A stretch of DNA of 13,937 nt from Pseudomonadota bacterium (GTDB taxonomy: Bacteria; Pseudomonadota; Alphaproteobacteria; Acetobacterales; Acetobacteraceae), in assembly GCA_021807975.1 (NCBI GenBank), contig JAKBCJ010000076.1, positions 1-13,937 on the forward strand, in the 5' to 3' direction. Below, piece by piece: positions 12,805 through 13,937 of this stretch. The translations under genes were made by a program, and so were the position numbers. Position 1 is the stretch's first letter. The number at the start of each line of letters is the position of its first letter. The notes under the pieces were generated by a model. That model worked only from the letters and a program-made list of their open reading frames with translations. It had not been told where the DNA came from and did no database searches.

Positions 12805-13512
12805 ATGTCTTTACCTCATGAGCAGGAAAGCCCGGCTTGGCAGGCTAGGCGTCTGATGCGGGCGGCACGCGTCGGTTGCCTCGCCACCAGTGCCAAGGGC
12901 GAGCCTTTTGCGTCGTTGGTAACGCCGGCGTGCATGCCGGACGGGTCGCTGCTGATGTTGCTGTCGCGCCTGTCGGAGCACACGCGCCATCTGATGGCCG
13001 ATCCACGCTGTTCGGTGATGGTCAGCGGGGTGGCGGAGACGGTCAATCCGCAAACCACCCCGCGCGTGACGGTCACCGGTCTGGCGTCCGTCGTGGACGA
13101 TCCGGCGTTGAAGGCCCGGTATCTGACGGTGCATCCCTATGCCACGCTTTACGCCGATTTCGGCGATTTCGCGACATGGCGGCTGGTGCCTCGGGCTGGC
13201 ATTATGGTCGGCGGGTTCGCTCGGGCCTATCGGCTGAAAGCGGCGGAGCTGGCGCCGGATCCCGATGCCATGGCGAGACTGCTGGCGTCGGAGGCGGGAA
13301 TTCTGTCGCACTGTAACCGCGACCATGCCGATGCGCTGGCGCTGATCGCCGGGTCGCCGGGGGACTGGCGGATGGTGACGGCCGATGTGGACGGTTTCGA
13401 TCTGGCGCTGGACGAACGGGTGGTCCGGTTTGCCTGGTCCGCGCCGGTCAACGACTCCGCGGATGTGCGGCGGGAGCTGGTGGCGATGGTGAAGGCGGTG
13501 CGGGAAGCCTAA
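12805..13512 (+). CDS. HugZ/PNPOx-like split-barrel protein with DUF2470 tail
   Basis: A 235-residue protein of the pyridoxamine-phosphate-oxidase-like split-barrel fold, HugZ branch. Residues about 10-145 form the barrel (ARRLMRAARVGCLATSAKGE, then MLLSRLSEHTRHLMADPRCS, then PRVTVTGLASVVDD). Residues 165-235 form the DUF2470 domain, recognisable by HCNRDHADALALIAG (169-183). Family members include heme-degrading HugZ of Helicobacter and FMN- or heme-binding proteins; the actual ligand is not determined here. The ATG at 12805 was chosen over an in-frame TTG at 12769 because it gives the usual N-terminus; neither has a strong ribosome site. It converges with folB, sharing stop bases. A heme or iron role is only a family-level inference, as no hemin transport genes are adjacent. 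Confidence 0.88.
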   Translation: MSLPHEQESPAWQARRLMRAARVGCLATSAKGEPFASLVTPACMPDGSLLMLLSRLSEHTRHLMADPRCSVMVSGVAETVNPQTTPRVTVTGLASVVDDPALKARYLTVHPYATLYADFGDFATWRLVPRAGIMVGGFARAYRLKAAELAPDPDAMARLLASEAGILSHCNRDHADALALIAGSPGDWRMVTADVDGFDLALDERVVRFAWSAPVNDSADVRRELVAMVKAVREA

Positions 13513-13910
13513 CGCCGCCGCTCGATTTCTACCCCGGCGGACGTGGCATCGGCGAAGACATCCAGCTTTTCCACTCGCACGCGAACGGACAATACACGGA
13601 CATTGGCCAGGCAGCTTTCAGCGATCCGTTCGGCCAGTGTTTCAACCAGCCTTGTATGCCCGGTCGAAACGATCGTCCGTGCCCGGTTGGCGATCTTTTC
13701 ATAGTCCACGACACGGGAAATTTCGTCGGCACCGACCGTGGCGCCGGCACGCGCAGCTTCGTCGGCGACGCCAAGGTCGATGTTGATCCGCACCCGCTGC
13801 CTGGATTCGTGCTCATGCGGGTAAATCCCGATGCTGGCGACCAGCACCATGTCCCGGACGAAGACGTGGCGGATTCCGTCTTTTGCGCTGGCGATTGTTG
13901 GCACCGTCAT
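13509..13910 (-). CDS. folB: Dihydroneopterin aldolase
   Basis: FolB converts 7,8-dihydroneopterin to 6-hydroxymethyl-7,8-dihydropterin and glycolaldehyde in folate synthesis. The 133-residue protein has SIGIYPHEHE (26-35, catalytic-site Glu 33), RVRINIDLGV, VVDYEKI (67-73, Tyr 70), TRLVETLAERIA (86-97, Glu 90 binding the pterin) and VRVEKLDVFADATSAGVEIE (111-130, catalytic Lys 115). The length suits the family, with about 13 extra N-terminal residues. The ATG at 13910 has GAGGA immediately upstream, and its ATGA appears to overlap the stop of an upstream gene. Its TAG shares bases with the TAA of the convergent HugZ-like gene, so no terminator fits between them. Confidence 0.96.
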   Translation of the reverse strand: MTVPTIASAKDGIRHVFVRDMVLVASIGIYPHEHESRQRVRINIDLGVADEAARAGATVGADEISRVVDYEKIANRARTIVSTGHTRLVETLAERIAESCLANVRVLSVRVRVEKLDVFADATSAGVEIERRR

Positions 13911-13937
13911 TCCTCGGGCGCCTGCGAGGCCGGGCCC
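13907..13937 (-). CDS. Possible 3' end of a gene translationally coupled to folB
   Basis: On the minus strand, the last bases of the window give an open frame reading GPASQAPEE and ending in a TGA that overlaps the folB ATG (ATGA). Such an overlap is typical of an operon. In alphaproteobacteria a short-chain dehydrogenase often precedes folB, but only nine codons are visible, so no product can be named. Confidence 0.42.
   Translation of the reverse strand, partial: GPASQAPEE

Noticed and set aside
1..13937. CRISPR array, tRNA or rRNA genes
   Set aside because: No regularly spaced repeats, no tRNA-like cloverleaf with a TTCRANNC arm, and no rRNA-like sequence was noticed on reading.

Overview
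The window looks like a GC-rich alphaproteobacterial chromosome, most likely Rhodospirillales and probably Acetobacteraceae. The reasons are the zapA / 6S RNA / YmdB neighbourhood, the alphaproteobacterial style of ThiE, and the class I fructose-bisphosphate aldolase beside thiE. The genus cannot be fixed from the sequence alone. Nearly all of the window is coding. Many very long reading frames antisense to the real genes are artefacts of high GC.

Positions 1-5327 are read on the minus strand. In order of transcription they hold a small conserved unknown protein, a class I aldolase (fbaB) tightly followed by thiE, and a two-gene module: an AAA_21-type ATPase overlapping a DUF4276-like (TOPRIM-like) protein. 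An amidase then runs off the left edge. The ATPase/DUF4276 pair sits between housekeeping genes and resembles accessory or defence modules in which an SMC/ABC-like ATPase is coupled to a TOPRIM-like effector. It is the best candidate here for an uncharacterised system.

Positions 5328-11106 are read on the plus strand. A short coiled-coil protein precedes zapA, the same layout as the ZauP/ZapA cell-division pair of Caulobacter. A structured segment that I read as the 6S RNA (ssrS) follows, then a YmdB-type metallophosphoesterase. Its first ~38 residues look foreign to the fold and may be a remnant of the 5-formyltetrahydrofolate cyclo-ligase gene that often lies here. Next is a compact cassette of acyl carrier protein, MBOAT acyltransferase and a membrane-anchored SGNH-like protein, predicted to O-acylate an extracytoplasmic glycan. 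yebC closes the block.

Positions 11107-13937 hold a GT2 glycosyltransferase and an unrecognised 178-residue protein (both minus). A gene-free stretch of about 430 bases follows, carrying a decayed IS4-like transposase tail. After it come a HugZ/PNPOx-like protein with a DUF2470 tail (plus), folB (minus), and the apparent last codons of another gene coupled to folB.
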